DNA of 64,000 nucleotides, from the NCBI GenBank assembly GCA_003169845.1, contig PNAG01000023.1:152168-216167 (forward strand), written 5' to 3'. A program made the translations under genes and the position numbers. The stretch is from Candidatus Dormiibacterota bacterium. GTDB lineage: Bacteria > Chloroflexota > Dormibacteria > Dormibacterales > Dormibacteraceae. Under the pieces are notes generated by a model, which had not been told where the DNA came from, did not search any database, and was given only the letters and a program-made list of their open reading frames with translations. Positions 61,347-64,000 of the stretch are shown piece after piece (position 1 is the stretch's first letter; every line of letters starts with the position of its first letter).

Positions 61347-62081
61347 TTACTTCTTCGGGCTCGGCGATGGCGTGGCCGTACGGGCCGGCGAGGCGGTCGT
61401 GCCGAGCGTATGTAGGTCGCTGGGCTTCACGTGACCGATCACCGGCAGGTGCTGGCCGATGCCGAGGATGATCGGGGCGGTCCGCGAGCTGTGGAGCTGC
61501 GGCTGCAGGAAGTCCGTGTAGATCTGCTGCAGCTGGTGGATGCCGGCGACCGAATCGAGGTGCGCACCTGAAGACTTCGTGGCGGCGGTCTTCAGTGCCT
61601 GCAGGTCGGACTTCGACACCATGGCCGATGTGATGGGATTCGACAGGATCTGCGACTCGAGCTGGTTGACCTGAGTCAGCGTGAGGCTGGCGGTCTTCAA
61701 AGCAGGCTCGAACGCATTGTCCAGCGTTACCAGGGCCGAGATGGCGAGATAGACGACTATCAACGTCACCACGCCGTGGACGACGACCCCGAGCAAGCCG
61801 TCGATTCCGCGGATCGATTCGAGGCGGTGAAATGCGCCCCCGATCGAACCGCCGATCGCGCCCATGACGACGGCGATGATCAGTGCGAGGAAAACGGCGA
61901 GCACCGCGTTGAGATGCAGGAGCTTCTGCATCTCCGTCGTGTACTGGTCGTGGAACCGAAACACCGCGAGCAAGGTGCCGAAGAAAAAGATCTCGGCCAG
62001 CAACGGCTGGATCACGCCACGCTGAAAGCCGACGATCAAAGACACGATCAGCACGAGCACGACGACGATGTCGATGATCAC
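61347..62081 (-). CDS. CvpA-like membrane protein with extracytoplasmic domain
   Basis: 244 residues from the GTG at 62081. Four helices starting IIDIVVVLVLIVSLIVGFQRG fit the CvpA family, followed by about 120 residues outside, ending in a Ser/Pro/Lys tail. Related proteins sometimes carry a serine protease domain, but no GDSG or catalytic triad is visible here. It lies 10 nt after the next gene. Confidence 0.7.
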   Translation of the reverse strand: MIIDIVVVLVLIVSLIVGFQRGVIQPLLAEIFFFGTLLAVFRFHDQYTTEMQKLLHLNAVLAVFLALIIAVVMGAIGGSIGGAFHRLESIRGIDGLLGVVVHGVVTLIVVYLAISALVTLDNAFEPALKTASLTLTQVNQLESQILSNPITSAMVSKSDLQALKTAATKSSGAHLDSVAGIHQLQQIYTDFLQPQLHSSRTAPIILGIGQHLPVIGHVKPSDLHTLGTTASPARTATPSPSPKK

Positions 62082-62091
62082 TGCCGCATCC

Positions 62092-62781
62092 TCATGCCGC
62101 GCTCGGGCGCTTGATCGGGATTCGTGATTCGACCACGAGGTATCCAACGAACATGGCGACGATACCCAACGCTTCGCTCACCGGCTGAGCCGCGTAAACG
62201 CCCTTCGTCTGAGCGTAGCTGTGGCCCCCGGCCACGATGAAAGCGCCGGCGGCCAGGACCGCCAGGCCGACCACTCGATTTCTCGGTGCGCCGGCGCGGG
62301 CCGCATTCCAGGCGGACCAGGCTGCTCCACCGATCAACAGGAGCGACCCGCCGAGATTCGTGATGAGAGGCAGGACAACCGGCACGTCGATCGCGCCGCG
62401 CGCCGGGACCTGCGCTTTGAGCAGGTTGTGGTCCGTGTGCGCCACGAGCACCGCGACCAACCCGACGATCGAAACCACCACCATCACGATGATCGCGATC
62501 CGGCCGGCTCTGGGCGAGGTGAGCAGCAAGAGAGATCCGAGACCGAGCCAGCCCACGTTCAGCAGTCCACCGAAAAGGTAGTAGCCCCGGTACGTGGCAT
62601 CCGTCCAGCCGAAAGCCTGGCCGGCGGTCTCGAAGAGCGCCGCCGCCGCGAACATCGCGAGCGCGACAGCCCAGATCGCCTGGTAGGTCTTCCGGCGGCT
62701 CATATACTGGCGGCCGACGACAGCGGCGAAAACACCGCCGACCGCCCCCGCGATCAGAGGGATCACAAACACCGGCGCCAT
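62092..62781 (-). CDS. Hypothetical seven-helix membrane protein
   Basis: 229 residues with about seven helices and few charged residues. The loop FGWTDATYRGYYLFGGLLN is the most distinctive part. No family recognised. It shares a transcript direction with the CvpA-like gene. Confidence 0.55.
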   Translation of the reverse strand: MAPVFVIPLIAGAVGGVFAAVVGRQYMSRRKTYQAIWAVALAMFAAAALFETAGQAFGWTDATYRGYYLFGGLLNVGWLGLGSLLLLTSPRAGRIAIIVMVVVSIVGLVAVLVAHTDHNLLKAQVPARGAIDVPVVLPLITNLGGSLLLIGGAAWSAWNAARAGAPRNRVVGLAVLAAGAFIVAGGHSYAQTKGVYAAQPVSEALGIVAMFVGYLVVESRIPIKRPSAA

Positions 62782-62808
62782 TCTAGAGGCCGGGCTGGAG
62801 GCCCCGTC

Positions 62809-62950
62809 GAGAGATTCGGCGCCGAGGTGGCTGAGATCCTAGGCGCGGCCGAGCACCGCAGCGCGTGCATCCTCGCATGCTCAAGCGAGGAGCGGAGGCC
62901 GCAACAACGGAGATCGGCCGCATCGGCGACGAAGATCCGACGGGGATCTC
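62809..62950 (+). pseudogene. Decayed copy of the suf-operon small gene
   Basis: Aligns along its length with 34850-35000. It first reads VERFGAEVAEILGAAEH (compare [17 protein letters not shown]), then a 1-base deletion at about 62870 shifts the frame, after which MLKRGAEAATTEIGRIGDEDP matches [21 protein letters not shown]. No intact start or stop, so it is judged non-functional. Confidence 0.65.
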
Positions 62951-62952
62951 CG

Positions 62953-62973
62953 GCCCGGCCTCTCAGGCCGGGC
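62953..62973. terminator. GC-rich hairpin before parA
   Basis: GCCCGGCCT-CTC-AGGCCGGGC, 9-bp stem with 3-nt loop. No T tract. Could separate the decayed gene region from parA. Confidence 0.45.
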
Positions 62974-63015
62974 TGGGCGAACCCCTCGGGGCAGGCTAGA
63001 TTGGCCGGCTTCCGC

Positions 63016-63021
63016 TAGACT
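63016..63021 (+). promoter_or_regulatory. Putative -10 box for parA
   Basis: TAGACT, 10 nt before the TTG start; same box as for sufR. Confidence 0.4.
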
Positions 63022-63031
63022 CGGGCCAATC

Positions 63032-63796
63032 TTGGCCCGAACGATAGCCGTCGCCATGCAGAAGGGGGGTGTTGGCAAAACCACCACCGCGGTCAACCTC
63101 GGCGCCGCACTGGCAGAGATAGGCCAAAGGGTGCTTTTGATCGACCTCGACGCCCAGGGCCACCTCACGCTCTACATGAAGCCCCCGGCCGAGATAGAAA
63201 AGACCATTTACCACCTGCTCGTGGATCCTGACACCACCGTGACCGACGTGGTGCAGGAGGCTCGACAGATGGGCGTCCACTACATACCGGCTGACATAGA
63301 GCTGGCGGGGGCGGAGAACCAGCTCATCAACGAGATCGGGCGCGAGAGCATCTTGCGGGACAAGCTCGAGCCCGCGCAAAAGCGCTACGACTTCATCATC
63401 ATCGACTGCCCGCCGTCGCTCGATCTGATCGTCATCAACGCGCTGGTGGCCGCCGACGAGGTGCTCGTTCCGCTGCAGGCCGAGTTTCTAGCGCTGCGAG
63501 GTATGCAGGAGCTGCTCGTCACCATGGAACGCGTCAAGCGCCGGCTCAACCCGCGCCTGGAGCTGATCGGCATCCTGCCGACGATGTACAAGCAGCGTGC
63601 GCTGCACTCGCAGGAGGTTCTGGCCGCCGTGCGCGAGAAGTACGGCGACAAGGTCTACGACTTCGGCGTGACCGACTCGATACGTTTTGCCGAGACGCCT
63701 CTCGCCGGTCAATCGATCCTTCAGTACGCCCGCGAGTCCGATGGTGCGAAGTCATACCGTGCGCTGGCGGCCAAGGTGTTGGAGAATCACAGTTAG
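63032..63796 (+). CDS. parA: ParA/Soj-type partition ATPase
   Basis: 254 residues with TTG start. Deviant Walker A QKGGVGKTTTAVNLG, Walker A' LIDLDAQGH, Walker B FIIIDCPPSL, and the C-terminal IRFAETPLAGQSILQYA. It acts in chromosome segregation with a ParB partner. The next gene does not start like ParB, so parB is either further on or elsewhere. Confidence 0.9.
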   Translation: MARTIAVAMQKGGVGKTTTAVNLGAALAEIGQRVLLIDLDAQGHLTLYMKPPAEIEKTIYHLLVDPDTTVTDVVQEARQMGVHYIPADIELAGAENQLINEIGRESILRDKLEPAQKRYDFIIIDCPPSLDLIVINALVAADEVLVPLQAEFLALRGMQELLVTMERVKRRLNPRLELIGILPTMYKQRALHSQEVLAAVREKYGDKVYDFGVTDSIRFAETPLAGQSILQYARESDGAKSYRALAAKVLENHS

Positions 63797-63798
63797 CG

Positions 63799-64000
63799 AT
63801 GCCCACATTCAAACGAGTGTCACTAGCGGGATCTGAGGAATTGTTCCGGCCGACCCGACCGCAGGTCGTCGCGGACACCGACGAGGTGATCAAAGGCGCG
63901 GTTGACCGGCATGTCGAGGTGAAGGAGGTCGTCTACCGAACCCTCAACTTCACCCCGGACGAGATCGAGCTCCTGCTCGAGGCGATCCAGGTCGCGAAGT
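63799..64000 (+). CDS. Unknown protein following parA (3' partial)
   Basis: At least 67 residues, cut by the window end. ATG 2 nt after the parA stop, so probably co-transcribed. The visible part is charged and soluble (EVVYRTLNFTPDEIELLLEA). It lacks the ParB N-terminal box. Confidence 0.6.
   Translation, partial: MPTFKRVSLAGSEELFRPTRPQVVADTDEVIKGAVDRHVEVKEVVYRTLNFTPDEIELLLEAIQVAK

Noticed and set aside
1..64000. CRISPR arrays, insertion sequences or prophage genes
   Set aside because: No regularly spaced repeats with unique spacers, transposase or phage structural genes were seen on either strand.

Overview
The window is about 64 kb of high-GC, gene-dense bacterial DNA. Many genes start with GTG or TTG, junctions often overlap (ATGA, TGATG, TTGA), and several genes have a TAnnnT box only 7-10 nt before the start, as expected for leaderless mRNAs. 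The gene set (Tad pilus, SufR-SufBCDSU, class III cyclase joined to an ATPase/TPR module, fused E1 alpha/beta 2-oxoacid dehydrogenase) suggests a Terrabacteria-type soil lineage of the Chloroflexota/Dormibacterota kind. That placement is inference; no rRNA gene is present. I found no tRNA, CRISPR array, insertion sequence or prophage.

Layout. 1-12.4 kb: a Tad/Flp pilus locus, with a CpaF-type ATPase fused in one frame to an adenylate cyclase and an ATPase/TPR module, convergent TadG (two) and TadE (two) genes, then CpaB, TadB, TadC and a MerR/HspR-like regulator. Three copies of a two-hairpin repeat sit at the TadE/TadG junctions. 12.4-15.5 kb: rplU-rpmA-obgE-nadD-rsfS. 15.7-19.7 kb: four membrane proteins resembling a degenerate Hyf/complex I membrane arm. 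19.7-26 kb: valS, clpX, a stand-alone ClpX-type zinc finger, clpP, tig. 26-32 kb: a class A PBP, a lipid-linked-sugar flippase, a C39-like protein and an S51 peptidase.

32-38.9 kb: a suf operon (sufR, sufC, sufB, an unlisted small gene, sufD, a Rieske ferredoxin, sufS, sufU, a rhodanese, sufT) with a CAAC-N6-GTTG operator in front of sufR. 39-54 kb: GT-C and GT2 glycosyltransferases mixed with citrate synthase and a 2-oxoacid dehydrogenase set (lpdA, E1 fusion, E2). 54-64 kb: small metabolic genes, an FAD oxidase/ureohydrolase/MFS/acyl-CoA dehydrogenase run, a CvpA-like protein and parA, which is followed by a gene cut by the window edge.

The strongest leads are the pilus-ATPase/cyclase fusion at the left edge, the covarying two-hairpin repeats (two families), the small gene inside suf with a decayed second copy near parA, the stand-alone ClpX zinc finger translationally coupled to clpP, and the SufR operator. 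Several genes lack an ATG/GTG/TTG at the expected start (obgE, a GT87 gene, the suf small gene), which could mean non-canonical starts or base errors.
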